Part shown: positions 13,187 to 26,317 of the stretch, one piece after another
Layout of the letters: every line of letters begins with the position of its first letter
How positions within the stretch are numbered: position 1 is the stretch's first letter
Assembly: GCA_000181795.3 (NCBI GenBank)
Contig: CM012955.1
Location: 11,471,292-11,535,291 of the forward strand
Reading direction: 5' to 3'
DNA: 64,000 nucleotides
Source: Trichinella spiralis
Taxonomy: Eukaryota > Nematoda > Enoplea > Trichinellida > Trichinellidae
Program-made: the position numbers and the translations under genes
Notes under the pieces: model-generated
Told to the model about the DNA's origin: nothing
What the model saw: the letters and a program-made list of their open reading frames with translations, nothing else
Databases searched by the model: none

Positions 13187-15110
13187 TTACGAATAATAAA
13201 ATCGCCACTCATTCATCAAATACAAACGCCGACAAACCATGGCCAAAAAAATGGCCATCAACACCGGCAACAGCCAGTCGATGATTCTTTTCCAATCGAC
13301 ATCTTCAACTGTTCCAGTGGAACCGTCCGTCAGGCCACTGCCCACAACGCCGGTATTCATCATCAGACGCCTGCGCTGACGAAAAGCGTCAAGGCTTTGT
13401 GCCCTTTGCCGGGCCAAAACTGCGGCTCTGTCTCTTTCATTATTCTCATCATTGGATTCTGTTACACAAACAATTCAACAAAAGGAAGACAACATGGTTT
13501 TTTTTACACGAGCAACTAACTGAATTTCTGCTCAATTTACACAAATCTATCCGCATAATTTAATTACAGTGGAAGGAATACTGTAGCAGATGGAGTTAAT
13601 TATTCATCAATTTATAATTGACCAATCTTGCAAATCCCATTCCAAAACAGTTATACATGCATATAAATTTTACAAAAATTCAAAAAATATATATATTATT
13701 TGATATTATAATAAAATTCATAAACAACACTGCATACCGGTTTGTTCGTTATTGTCTGTCGCCACTTCGGTACGTTGATTTGGTGGATTATTCTCTTCTT
13801 CAGCATTTGCAGTATTCGACGTTCTGTCGTCATTTGCCACACTGTCCATCACTTCACTCGACGCCTGGAGTAAATTGAAATATGTAAAGCAGAAAATATG
13901 AACGAACACAAACAAATGTGCACAATTCGACGATTATCAGAGCAATATTCAAATCAAACAACAGTAACCGCACGATGAACAAATATTACATCATTTTACC
14001 ATTATCACGAAATGTTTTTAAAAAATTTTGGTTTTTTAAATTCAACATTGAAAAATGATATCTAATAAATCGACATTTTTCACTGCAAACACCCAAATTA
14101 GAATAATTCCATACTTTGAAAGCGAACAATTGTGCATATTTCTTAGCTTCATTTGCCACATCGACGGATGTAACAGTGACCGGTGGCAAAGCGTCTTTCA
14201 TCACCAAATCACAAGTTGAACAGTAAAATTCAAGAGATCTACAAAAAATTAAATATAAAAAAACAATTCTGATTAATAATTTATTTATACTGAATAAAAA
14301 ATATACAATTTTACTTTTTAGCAAGTTCACGCCTTTCATCTTTGGAAAAATCAAGCGAACCGATCGCTCCTTCGCCCGGTGTCGGCATGAAACCGACAAT
14401 CGCAAGCAGAACAGTTCTTACTAAATATACAAAAAAAAGAAAATCCCTTTTCCTGACTATGCATCACTTGTAAAATTAAACATCCCAACACTCACGAGAC
14501 CAACAAGGTTGCCAATATTCCGGATGATGATCAGTTATACTCAAACAAATTTTTGTGGAAGTTTCAAATCTGCCATTCGGCTTGAAATTTTTTCAAATTC
14601 AAAAAATACAAAATCACACAATACTCTATAAAAGCATACTGTCAAAAACATAACGCTCGGCGGTTTCATCGGATAATCTTGTGGAAGTATGATGCGACCA
14701 TGGTAAATTCCCCCTTGGAATTCTGTATCATCCGGACCTCTGATGGAAAAGTGCCAATCAAATAAGTTGTCCTGAATTGAACTTGAAATTAATTATCCAA
14801 AGCTACAATTCATTCTAAATACCTGAACTGGATAAGCTAAGAAAAATTCATTTGAACGTCGCAACTCTTCCGCTTCTCGCATCAATCGCTTTACAGCTGA
14901 AATATAAAATAATCGTAAGAAAAAAAAATTTTTGTTTCGCTTCCAATTTATCCATCACCAATTTCACCGATACCTCAATATAGAAATTATAATAAACAAA
15001 TAAAAGACATAAACGGCAGAGCAGCTTTTAATTGCAAGCATTATTTTATAGGAACAATTTAACTGATGCATGACATTACCAGGATTTCGAGTGTTGTACG
15101 AATTTTCCAT
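13187..15110 (-). CDS. UBE2J1: UBE2J1/UBC6-type tail-anchored ubiquitin-conjugating enzyme
   Basis: Eight exons join in frame from the ATG at 15110 to the TAA at 13187-13189, about 310 residues, close to human UBE2J1. The tiny first exon (MENSYNTRNP) matches the conserved N-terminus and is followed by AVKRLMREAEEL. The E2 core shows DNLFDWHFSIRGP, GGIYHGRIILPQDYPMKPPS, PNGRFE, ICLSI with the active-site Cys, and SITDHHPEYWQPCWS, then TVLLAIVGFMPT and GAIGSLDF. An acidic, Asn/Glu-rich linker follows. The protein ends in a single hydrophobic span (WLLPVLMAIFLAMVC) and a short basic/polar tail, the tail anchor of the UBC6 class. These enzymes sit in the ER membrane and ubiquitinate misfolded proteins in ER-associated degradation. 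An acceptor (gcatttag) lies about 15 bases upstream of the ATG. Confidence 0.93.
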
Positions 15111-18100
15111 TCTATTGGCAATTATCTAAATGCAAACAACAGTGAACAATATTTTTTTATCCATTATTAAGTAATAAATTCAATGTTGCAACGCAAACAC
15201 TCATTATTAATTGCTCATTCACATTGTACACTGAAAAAGATGATGGTTGCATCTGAAAAATTAAACTAAATATGCTAGTTAAAAAATTTAAATATAAATT
15301 CATAGCACTAATTTATGAGGAAAATATGACCAGAAGAGAAATTTTCATAATAATTCAATCATAAACATTGAGCAGGCATTGGGAAATTGAGAATGAAAGA
15401 CGTGCAGTAGAACAAGCAGCAAACAATCGCAAAGCTCAGCATAACAATAATTAGTCGATAAATTATAAACAAACAATCAAATGAAATGAAATTTATTTTG
15501 CAGCAAAATATAAAAAGTGACTAACAACGCAAAAATCACTAAACATTAAAATTACAAAATAGAAGCAAACAATTTACCAAGCTGTCAGTTGCAGCAGAAC
15601 GGTTTTATATTACATTGTGTGAATGCAACGTGTACAATTGAAATTAAATATGCCTTACATACAGGTGGAAAATCAAAACAGAACGGTATCATTACAAGTA
15701 CTGTATATTTAATCACCTGTAAAAGCATTTTCGTACTTTATACAATTCATCGTATTTTATATACGCATAATTTTCATCATTTTACCATTTAATTGAAGAA
15801 CAGTAAAATAATATTCTTAAAGAATATCTATTTGTTACAGTATTTAGAATAAAAGTAAGATTTAATTCAATATTAAATGCTTGTTCAAGGTTATAAATAC
15901 AAATATATGCTCTCCTATTTGCGGTAAAAAGTTCACATTGCTTGAAACACCATGTTAAGCTAACAACATTTCAATTGTAACATGCTCTTCAGTTTATGAT
16001 TTGATTGCATTGAATACAAACTTTTACAGTTTTAATGAAAATTAAAGCTCAGCGCTATAAAAGTAATTGCCATGAATTGTTTCTTTGAATTAATGAAAAC
16101 CGTGTATTTTGATATGAAATTTTTGACGAAAAACTCAACTGTATCGATCTACTGATGAATGTGATATATTGAACTGCCGCATCTGACAAAGCAGTTTTAT
16201 TGTTTTTATCTTCAGAATGATTTTTGTTTTACTTAACCAAGTTAAGAATGAAATTTTTGGTATTTTTTTTGATAGTTGTTGTGCAAACAATAAATAAGTG
16301 TTGAAAATTGGAAAGAAAACAAAAATAGATGCAAAGTGATTCAGTTAGTGAAAACATTTGAAGCAAACGTTACAATGCTGACAAGAACAATCACTTGGTG
16401 AGAAAAAATCGAAACATCATCGATTCACTTTATGCAAACAACTACTGAGCAAGCAACAATTTTTTCTCAACATTTAGCATTTGTTGCAATTCATTAAAAC
16501 TTTCCTTTATAAATAGTTCTATAATAAATGAGGTTCTTTGCAAAAATTTAAAAATACAATTTCAAATGTCGTTTTCTTCTTCTTATTATTATTAAATATA
16601 TTCATTTTATTCGTATTTTATAGTACAATATTCCTTTCTACAACTATTATTATCAGAAACTTTTAATTATGAATAAAATACTTCATTCTACTAGCACATT
16701 GCAATAAATAATATCGACAGATAAAATTTCTACAACGGTGGAGAAGGCATAATCGAATAATAAATAATACGAGACAACTTGCAATTTGGAAACATTACTG
16801 TAGAAAAAAATAATGTCACGTACAATAAAAACGGTAGTTGAGGCGGGAAAATATGGCAAAAACTGGAAAAACCGGTTTTGCCTTTAAATACAGTATTCAT
16901 TGTTGTATTGTCTGTGCACTTGTGCAGTGTCTGCGTATTATTTTTCGCTGAATAATTCAAAAATTTTGATAATCTGAACAGTCAGATTTTTTGAATTACA
17001 ATGCAAAAAGACGAATTATCATAAGATATTACAATAGCAACATCCATCTTCAAGTAAAATGATATATTTTGAAGTGTTGTTGTAATGTTATCGTCAACAG
17101 GCGATACAAATGAATGAAAAACATTGCCCGGATGTTGGTGGTGGTGGAAATTGACTTGCTTCGTTAATTCTATGCAATAAAATTTCATGAAATCAAGTAG
17201 TGACACGTGGAAATTATGAACAATCACTGACGCATTTGCAGAAGAAATGTGCTGCCGATATCGACTTTGTGCTTTAAGTGTCGGGTTTCATCAGCACCGT
17301 TGGTCAAAGCAATTGCGTCATTGAATCATATTCCGCTTGTTATGATTCTTCTTCATTGAATCTAATTCAATGAATGATCTTATCACACATTGCCAGCCAA
17401 GCAGTTTTATCGTGAACAACTGCAGCTTGGATTAAACTGATGCAACATGTGAACAGCAGCACCCAAATTTCCTCCTCCCAATCTTGCATTTATTCATTTG
17501 TACAATTTACAAATAGAAGATTTAAACTACACTTCACCGGATAATTGTCTTTTGATTTGTTTTGCTTTCTAGAAAATAAAATTTATTTCAACAATAAATA
17601 ACATTTGAACACAGCTTGTTTATTTATATGGATTATAAAACACCATTTAATGGATAATTTTTTGTTTGTTGTTGTCAACTTTGAGAAGAAATATTAACTC
17701 TCACTGGTACAAGCTATAATTCATCATCATCATCATCGTTGCATCAAATTTGCATCATCAACCTTCCGCATCATGCCTTATCTGATCTTCACGATGGGTA
17801 AGTTTTGTTTTATTTTGCTTAATTTTATCAAATTGACAAATTTATCTTTCTCACAACGCTTCAGATGTTTATCCTCATTTTTCTACATGAAAGTCTCAAT
17901 TTAAATTTTGAATACAAATCACTTTAGCAAAAAATATTTTTTCCACTTTATAACTTTTATAATTTCAGTGACACAGCAAGCTCCAAATCCGGATTGTAAT
18001 TAAGAAGTTAAGCAACAGTTTCAGCAAATATGCATTTAGCTCTTTTTATATTCAATTGAATAGTTTCATTGTTGAATGTTTGTTTGAATTTTGATTATGA

Positions 18101-21100
18101 TTTTTTTAACCCGAATCATTGTCATTGCTGAGAAATGAATTTCATTTTCCATCAACCTATTGAAAATCCCATTATTGAAAAGTAAATTGTGCTGGTCAAT
18201 TCTTTACAAATAGAGTAAATAATATTATTATATTTAAAAATATGGAATAAACCAGTGTCGATTATAGCATAAATTATGATATAGATTTTATAATATTGAA
18301 ACGTGCTATCGACTGCAGAGCAATTTTTCTTCAATTCAAATGTCTGCTGAGTGAGTGAAAATACTGGGATTTATGAAGAGCTTAGTTTACTTGAATCAAC
18401 AATGCAAAGCTAATCATTTGACGCAAACAATCTTCGCTTCAAATGATCATATCAATTTGTTTATTTATGTCAGAAAATTGACGTAATTTTAATCAGATCT
18501 CAAAATGAGAACTTCCACTTTCTTTTAAATTCCTTGTTTCTGTTTTTCTGTAAAATTGAATTTTGTACTAATATTAGTCTTTTGCATTTGATATTTTCAA
18601 ACTTTTGAAAATGTAATGGAAAATGATAACAATAACAATAATAATAATAATAATGCAAAATGAAACTTTTAAATGGTTAAGAAATTTTATCATATCGCTT
18701 CTAATGAACATTAATTATATGCATTTGTTGTTCCAAGAGATCGCATCAAAAATAACTTGGTAAAAACAAACTTGTTATGCTTTTTTACCCTCATTTGTTA
18801 TATACTTCTACAAGTCATTCTTCAGGTAATTCAAACAACTTTCAGCAGGTATTTTCAATATTGCATATTAAGGAAACAATTGTTTTATATCAGTGCAATC
18901 AAAATTATATAATTAATTTTTATTTATTATTCATATTTTTTTTTAAATTTTTACTGAATGATATGAAACTTTTTCAACAATTACTTTCGAAAATGAATTT
19001 TTCCTCAGCATGAAGAAGGGGGATTGTTATAAATATTTCAACGTGTTATCTGATCAATGATAAACTTCGTCTTATCATTGGCAATCGTGAAAATAAATTT
19101 CTACAATGCAAACTGATTTTGAAACAATGCTTTATTGATAAACTGCAAAAGTTATATGATTATTAAGTTTATTAATTTCCAAAGTGTACTTTATGCAGAA
19201 ATATTTCAAAATATGATGATTGATGTTTTGTGACATTTTTAAATTGAAAAACACATCGAAGAAGAATAACAAGTGCTCGCGATTTATTTTTGCTTTTAAA
19301 GCAACTAGGGGCAAAATTCTCAGTTGGCAACGACACTTGAAAGACCAAATCGAAGTGCAAATGCGCATGATCCATATGCTAATGTTCATTTTGTTCAGTT
19401 TTGTTTGATATTTTTTTTACATAACCGCCAAAAGCTGTTCATCATTTATGGACGCTTAAAATTGATCAGCAGTCGTGGTTGTCGTCCAGTGTTCTTTAAC
19501 AAATTCATAAAGCATAATTTTAATAAACTTTATTCATCTTATTGATGAGATGATCTTTCTTCTATTCGACGAAGCAAAGCAAATTTAAATCCATTTCTGC
19601 AAATTGCGCATTCTTTTGCAAATCACAATTAGTTCTGCTCATCTTGCAGCTTTAAAATAACTTCTAAGTCAATAAAAATTTTCCTAGTGAAAATATTGCA
19701 TTTTATTAAAATAACCAGATGAAAATTTCAACTACTGTTTGACAATAATAATAAATATTATTATAGTCCAACTTACATTAACCACTACTACCAATTTGAT
19801 ATTGTGAATGCACAGAAAAAATTTTTAATCAATTCTGCGTGATAAGAAATTATAAAAATATTCGAAAAATATTTATTAAATTCCATTTTAGATATAATAT
19901 TCAATGGTGAAATAAAAATTTTCCAGCTTTGCTTACATACTTTTTATTTTGAATTTAAATAAAACTTGCAGTTTATTTAAAGTTTATTAAACATTTATAC
20001 TTTTGCACAACAAACTCGAGTACAGTTAATATAGATTAAAGATGCTTTCATACTGAATTTTATTCCTCAACCAATACCACTGTTGAACAGATCATATTTT
20101 GTTCATTCAAACAATATTCAAAGTCTCTTTCTGTGATCATACTGTAGAATTATGCATGCATATTTTGAAAATTTGAAATTAATACAATTGAAACTTTTCA
20201 ATAAATTCAATATTATTGTTAAATATTTCAAACATTTTAAAATATTCATTTGGTGATATATTGTTTAAATTATTGAAAAAAAAGTAGCAGTTGCTTTTAA
20301 AAATTTTAAGCGAATGTTACAAATATTCTGTTTTTTTTTAATGGAACTGCTTTGTAAAAGTAAAAATATTTTTTCAAGCGATTCATTTTTTGCTGTAAAT
20401 ATAACATTCTTATCAACAACTGCTTTTTCATCATCGAAGCAGTTATCCAACTGCAAATGATGTCACAAATGCTTTGTATGTATCTTTGATGTTTTCATTT
20501 TATTTTGAATTTGGCTAAAGTTACACAACTGGGATGTCACTTTTTGTTCTGAAGTGCCAAATTCATAACTACAGTATGTTCAGGCAGAATATTTGCATGG
20601 GCAAATTTTGGCTTTGATTTTTCGAACTGTTCACTGCTGATGACTGTTGTTTTCAGATGATGAAACACTGTTTTCAAAATATGTAAAGATTTTCCGATTC
20701 ATTTTAGCTTCTTGTCAAAAGCAATAACGTTGATGAAACAAAAAAAAATCATCCTGCAATGGGAGCGCTAACTGATTGTTCATTTTTTTTTAATATTAAA
20801 GGATTTTTATTTAAATTTTCACTCCAACTTTGAATTATTAGTTCACGCGTCATCTATCATTCAAGTATATACTTGAAGGCGTCTAAAATATTTTCATAAA
20901 AGTGCATTAAACTACTTTTCTTTTTCTTTTAAGAGCAGTTTGAGCTTTTCAGTTCTTTCTGATAATTGTATTTTATAAAAGCAAGTAAAAAACTTTGCAT
21001 ATTGTTAAGTTGTCGAGCCATTATCATCAATTATTGCGTATTGGTGGTATTTTTCCATGTCGATTGGTATCTTTAGTACTTATTATTTTTAGATATTCTT

Positions 21101-22200
21101 TTTTTCTCTCGAAAGTATTTGAATAAGAAGAAAGCATATTTTGAAACATGAAAAAATGAATGACTTGTCACTTGAGAAGTTTTCTTGCTTGGATGTTGTG
21201 TTTGTTCAGGGTTCTGGGGTAAACAGCGCGCATTAAATTGACAAAAATAGCATTGATCAAATTCACAACAGAATGATGCAAATGAACAACAAACACTTTT
21301 TCCAAGTATTGCCAAATTCATCATCTATTCGAAAAATATTGAACTTATTTTTTTAATATTCAACTCTGAACAAGAAGTTCATAAATTTGCATTAAACAAT
21401 TACGCGAGATGTGTTGTTCAAAACAGAAAACTTTATTCTAATTTCAAAAACAAAACTAATTCAGTACAATCCTAACGATTGTTCTTTATTATCAAATTTC
21501 AAATTTTCCACTGTTATCGTATTTCAGTCAAAACAAAAAGGTCAAACTGTCTGTCTGTCTGTCTGTCTGTCTAATTTGACAATTGTTTATGGTCATTTGA
21601 AAAAAAAGTTTTTTTTTCTTTTTCCATCAAAAGAAGCCAACGTTAAGCGTTTTCTAATAGAGCAAGCACTTTTGCACTTTTTGATGAGCATTTTTATAAA
21701 ACAAGTTTTAAAATTGATTAAATTTTCACATAAATATTGCTTTCTGAATGAGACGATTTTGTGTGTGTAGAAAAATCATTTACAATGATTGTAATTTGAA
21801 TTTAATGTTCATGAAGAGACAAATAAATCAATATATAGTAAGTTGATTGAAAGATTCAATGACTATCAAAAGTGACCAACCGAAGAAAGAACGGAACTGC
21901 TTGGCTTTATCGTTTCAAAGTGCTTCATCTGTATGTATTTGTAATAATGATGAATTGAATTGAGTTGAATAAACAATTAAAAATCACTTTTCAACTCGGA
22001 AAATGATGTTTTTTTCGTTTTGTTAATGCAAAGCTTTCAAAGATGAATCACCGATTCCTGGACAACAACGATTTATATGTTTTGCATAATTTTATTCTAA
22101 TTAAATTTTTTTCACAGCTGGATGTAAGAACTTCACATTTCTTTTTTTTAAGGAATTTATCCACCTATTTTCATTCTTATGTTTTCCATTTTGACTCTAG
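15111..22200. other. 7 kb gene-poor AT-rich region
   Basis: Mostly AT-rich DNA with short, unsupported open frames on both strands. Local features are an AATAAT-type tract near 18638-18655, a TCTG/CTGT tetranucleotide run at about 21550-21571, and the mini spliced frame at 17774-18003. No domain, RNA gene or mobile-element protein is recognised. Confidence 0.5.
17774..18003 (+). other. possible two-exon micro-ORF
   Basis: An ATG at 17774 opens eight codons (MPYLIFTM) and ends at a consensus donor GATGGgtaagtt. Joining to the acceptor ttttataatttcag near 17968 restores frame and gives a 19-residue peptide with a stop before 18004. The donor is near-perfect, but a 19-residue peptide has no recognisable family. 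It may instead be part of a non-coding transcript or a leader of an unseen gene. Confidence 0.2.
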
Positions 22201-22217
22201 TCTCCTTTTCTCTAGAG

Positions 22218-23400
22218 AACAGCAAAACTATTTTCTCTACCTCCTCAGGGAAGCCGTAGTTTTGGAAGCGGCTGCGCAATGCTCGATTGACAGCTGTCAA
22301 CGGCATTTCTTAGGTTCTTGTTCTTTGAACGTCATTCTGATCAAGCCTGATGCCAACGCTGCTTTGGACATCCATTTAGAATTTTCCTTTTCCTGCTCCA
22401 TGCAATATTATTTGTATAACCATGCATTTGAAGTTCAATTCAACTTCCAATCTACACGCCCTGCTTCCGCTGCTGCACAATCAAATTCAGGTATGATCAA
22501 AATTATTTTCTACTTTGGGAATCTTTTGCGGAATTTAAACGGATATTATTAATTATTATATTGTATATTTTCTTCTGCACTATTCTGTGCATCTAATTCA
22601 TTTCATTTCGAGTTGAATATTATGAGTGAATCTTTTCTTATCTAGATTATGCATGCGTTCAGTCATTTCTCAACTCTAGCTATACTGAAATGTAAGCTTT
22701 CAACAATACAATGATAAATTTTATACGATTGATTGATTAACCTTTTTTTCATAAATTATTAATTTATAAACAGTCTATTCTGTGTATATAAGTGATTGCC
22801 AGAACAATGTGGAAAAAAATTTTCAAATTCACCGAAAGTTCTATTCAATAAATACAAAACTTGTTTGACTACCTGTATTTTACTTTCTTACTGTCATTTT
22901 CACCCATATTTTGACATTGACTTTTGTTTTCGTTCTTTTGTAAATTTTACATTTACGCAAATTAACCAATTTGCCAACCAATCAATCATATTTTTTTTAT
23001 ATTGAACGATTAGCATCATCATTTTAATAGTTAAGATTAGACAGTTCATTTTTACAAATTTAAAATGAAATTTTAATGTAAAATTGTGTATTCATTTTGT
23101 ATTTTTATTTTGGCGAATCCGCTACTCCCCCCCTCCCCACCAGAAAAAAAGATTTTGCATCAAGCAATGCTTGATGATAATTTAGGCGATGATTTGAAAA
23201 GCGACTTGTTTCCAGTAATATTTGTTCATAGAAAGATTTCAAACTATGCAAACAGGTGTGTTTTTGCAGGGCAAAGCATGTTAGACATCCCATGCACAGT
23301 TGTATTCTTTGGTGGTGGTGAAAATGCACAAACGACACTAAGTCTATTCTTTGATGCTGTTGAGCACAGCTATGTGCGCTTGAAGTGTTTTGTTCTTTGA
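22218..23400 (+). CDS. unrecognised two-exon protein candidate
   Basis: Two open blocks join in phase. Exon A runs from about 22218 (after ttttctctagag) to a donor TTCAGgtatga near 22491. Exon B starts after the acceptor ccccaccag near 23141 and stays open to a TGA at 23398-23400. The junction gives SNSEKKILHQAMLDD without a frame break. The encoded stretch is mixed hydrophobic/polar with several Cys (AAQCSIDSCQRHF) and is compositionally better than surrounding AT-rich frames. No start codon is assigned: an upstream exon is required, or the frame could begin further 5' at 22043. I do not recognise the family. It could be a lineage-specific gene or a chance open frame. Confidence 0.3.
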
Positions 23401-24211
23401 CAACAAATTCTTCTCATGGCAATTAATTGTGATTCGCTTCATTTATGAGGTTAAGCAAAATTCAGTTTTAATTGCAGAAAGACGACGATTTTTGCACAGT
23501 TAAGTGGTATGTCAAATTCAAATGGCTTTCGAGTTGTCATTTTTAAACACTTTAAAAATCTGATCAAAATGGAACAGTATGTTTCATCTTTGCAATATTT
23601 CATTGTTATTTGTAATATCTATATCCGAACCAATGTTATATTTGCTTTCATGCTAATTGATCGTTTTGCTAATGAAAGTTTCTTAATAAAAAGAAGGAGA
23701 CATGTTCAACTGAAAACTAACCCGTAGCAGTATTAATAAAAGTAAAGTGAATCGTAGTTATGCAAGTGTAAACAATCCATCGGATGGCATTAATCAGAAG
23801 AAAAAATATGGATTTTCTCCATACCGTGGAAAGATGACAGTTTTATGATGATGATCAAATGTAATATTCATGATGATCTTTTTGTTTGTAAGTGAAAATG
23901 ACCAGCTGTTGAATCGCTTCTTAAATTAAGAAATGTTTTCATCTGTCGGTCGTTGTCGTTAAAAATGGGCGTATATATTGTATGAAAAATTAAACAATAT
24001 TCAACGATTGTGCTAAAAAAATCGAACACATCAGCGGACGGATAATCATTGCACAATGCGTGGAGAAAAAGAATAATTATAAATAAATTTTAATCGATGC
24101 TTTAATTACGTTTCAAAATTACCACGTTGACGACAGTAGAGTTTTCTTTTTATGCTACAATTTCAGCAGGCATTATTGACTGGGAGGATTTTTTTTCTTT
24201 TCTTTTTTTAG

Positions 24212-24463
24212 TTCACATTTGCACCGACTCGTCAATTTGTGACAACCAGCACTCTTAGACCATCAACTAGAGACGCGTAATTAAGCCGACACCAGGAACA
24301 AATTATCGGTAGTTTCGATGGGTCCACTTGGACATTAGAACAACAATGCGGCATTTGTTTGCAAACTGTTCTGTCTGTTCGACTGCATTCGAACAAAGCA
24401 ATCTCACTTACGGGACAAATAATAAGCTTTGGAAACTGCGGTGAAATTTCGTTCATCAAAAAG
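24212..24463 (+). other. probable 5' untranslated exon of the globin gene
   Basis: The segment lies between an acceptor (ttttcttttctttttttag, ending 24211) and a donor (AAAAAGgtaaag, intron from 24464). The next acceptor is ttgtttag at 24771, just before the globin start. All three frames contain stops, so it is non-coding. Several short ATG frames within it could act as upstream open frames. Confidence 0.45.
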
Positions 24464-24784
24464 GTAAAGAAAAAAAAATTTTTTTTCCTCTTTTCAATTT
24501 AAATGCATTGAAACAAAAAATGAACACCCGATTCAACAGATCGACCCTAGTAGACCTGACCTGGGTTAGCAGTGTTGGAAAATTTGCATAAGGTTTTGAT
24601 AGAAAAAAGGAAACAGAAGTAGCATTAAAAAAAAATTTTTTTTGCAACAATAAGTTACAAAAATGTCTAATAGTAAATATACTACTATCGTACAGAAGAG
24701 GATTTGATGTTCAAGTTCAATTGTTCGTGTAGTTTTTTTCCCTAAAAATGTTGTTCCCATTGTTTGTTTAGAAATTGTTGTCCA

Positions 24785-26317
24785 ATGGGAGGACAGTTGT
24801 CGTTTTTGCCGTCGAAATCGGCAACGCGCGCTTCGGAATCACAACAACTGGGCAGCAGTTGCACAACTTTGGCCGAGTCGAAAGAGCCGACGACGACGGT
24901 GGAGCGGAACGTGCCGATGACCATGTCGTGCATTTTTGCCGACGAAGTGGGACGAACCGAAAGGCGGGGTCGCCACGTTGGAGCTCGGCTGGTGCGACGG
25001 TTGTTCAAGTCGAGGAAGTTGCTAAGACGATGTTTGCCAAGCAAGCAGTTCGAAGGGGGTGGGTTGGGGCTTTCGACCGTCCCGTCAGAACGAGCCAGCG
25101 TTCCGGCAAAGCCGAGCAGTTCGGTCAGCGTGCCAGATTTTGACGCCATTTTCGAAGACGCCGCCCTGCGCCAGCATGGCACGCTGACCATGACCGGTCT
25201 CAGTGATGGTCCTGGACCTGGCCCTGGCCCTGCCTTTACCACTGGTGGTGGTGGTGGTGGTGGTTATGGGAATTCGTCGTCGTCCCTAACGACGAATCAA
25301 GTCGTGGCGACGTTGAACAGCGACAGTAACGGTGGATGTTCGTTGTCGTCGGATGAGGACAATTTTTCCTCTTGCTCGTCGTCGAAAGTTGCGAACAACA
25401 GCAGCGCCAACTGGCGTCGCACGATGTCGCTGAAGGTGACTTTCGACGAGTGCAAGAGCACGTCGACCAGCGACAGTGACAATTCGAGAAAGCCGAGCAA
25501 CGCGTCGACGAACAGTAGTCGCAAAGAGCGACTGTGCAGAGCGACGTCGACTTGCACAGTACGCTGCCCGACGCTGGCGACACCGGTGCGTCGTTGGCTT
25601 TCGACGGCCGACATGGTTTGTGACCAGGAATTTTTGGACCTGATCAACGGTATTTTACCTTTGGAAAACGACCACACATCCAAAGTGGGGGCGGCGGCGG
25701 CGGCAACGACGACGACACCAACAACAACAACAACAACAGCAGCAGCAGCAGCTTTATCCGTACAACGGAGCAGTATCAAACGTTCGTCACGTCGTCTCGA
25801 ATTGCAGCCGCTTCTCAACGCCGCCCAAATCAAACTGATCCGCAACCACTGGAAAGGCATGTACGTGACGATCGGCCCGACGGCCATTGGCAATCACTTG
25901 TTCAATCGGATCGTGTTCAAAAATCCCCACTGGCGCAAATTGTTCATGTCGATACTGATCGACCACCGCACACCGGGATATTTTTCCAAACGACACGCCC
26001 GAGCTATTGGGGTAGTTTTGAATTTTGTCATCAGAAATCTCGAACTACCCGAAACTGTCGGCATACTGTTGAATATGATCGGCCACTGCCATGCCACGTT
26101 GGTCGGTCTCGGCGTCGACGTTGACCTGTGGGACGTGTTTGCCGAAGCGTTGCTCGAATGTTCGCTCGAGTGGGGCGAAAAAAATCGTCGAGTCGACGAA
26201 GTGCGCAAAGCTTGGGCAATAATTATCGCCTTCATAACGGAAAAAATCAAAGCCGGCTACAACGAAGCTCGTAAAGGGATCATTTATCAACAGATCACCG
26301 TCCAAAGGATTATTTGA
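24785..26317 (+). CDS. long nematode-type globin with N-terminal disordered extension
   Basis: A single coding exon of 510 residues follows an acceptor at 24771. The first ~340 residues are low complexity: Ser/Thr-rich, with a Gly-Pro repeat (PGPGPGPA), a Gly run, and Ala/Thr runs encoded by CAN-type repeats. The last ~170 residues form a globin fold: NAAQIKLIRNHW (helix A), FKNPHWRKLF (CD Phe), KRHARAIGVVL with distal His E7, GHCHATLVGLGV with proximal His F8, WDVFAEALLE (helix G) and AWAIIIAFITEKIKAGYNEA (helix H). Heme-binding residues are intact. The H-helix wording is typical of nematode glb proteins, many of which are neuronal sensors or electron-transfer proteins rather than oxygen stores. 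The start MGGQLS matches the MGxxxS N-myristoylation consensus, suggesting membrane anchoring (inference). An AAATAAA polyadenylation-type signal lies at about 26340. Confidence 0.88.
   Translation: MGGQLSFLPSKSATRASESQQLGSSCTTLAESKEPTTTVERNVPMTMSCIFADEVGRTERRGRHVGARLVRRLFKSRKLLRRCLPSKQFEGGGLGLSTVPSERASVPAKPSSSVSVPDFDAIFEDAALRQHGTLTMTGLSDGPGPGPGPAFTTGGGGGGGYGNSSSSLTTNQVVATLNSDSNGGCSLSSDEDNFSSCSSSKVANNSSANWRRTMSLKVTFDECKSTSTSDSDNSRKPSNASTNSSRKERLCRATSTCTVRCPTLATPVRRWLSTADMVCDQEFLDLINGILPLENDHTSKVGAAAAATTTTPTTTTTTAAAAALSVQRSSIKRSSRRLELQPLLNAAQIKLIRNHWKGMYVTIGPTAIGNHLFNRIVFKNPHWRKLFMSILIDHRTPGYFSKRHARAIGVVLNFVIRNLELPETVGILLNMIGHCHATLVGLGVDVDLWDVFAEALLECSLEWGEKNRRVDEVRKAWAIIIAFITEKIKAGYNEARKGIIYQQITVQRII

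Noticed and set aside
24232-24459. 75-codon minus-strand frame with several Cys, considered as a small secreted protein
   Set aside because: No signal peptide, overlaps the probable globin 5' untranslated exon, and has no supporting splice or composition signal.
24742-25242. 166-codon minus-strand frame with PGPGPGP repeat
   Set aside because: Antisense to the globin N-terminus; the Gly-Pro palindromic repeat reads the same on both strands.
25297-25893. 198-codon minus-strand frame with poly-Val and Ser-rich text
   Set aside because: Antisense shadow of the low-complexity globin extension; the Val runs are the complement of the CAN repeats.
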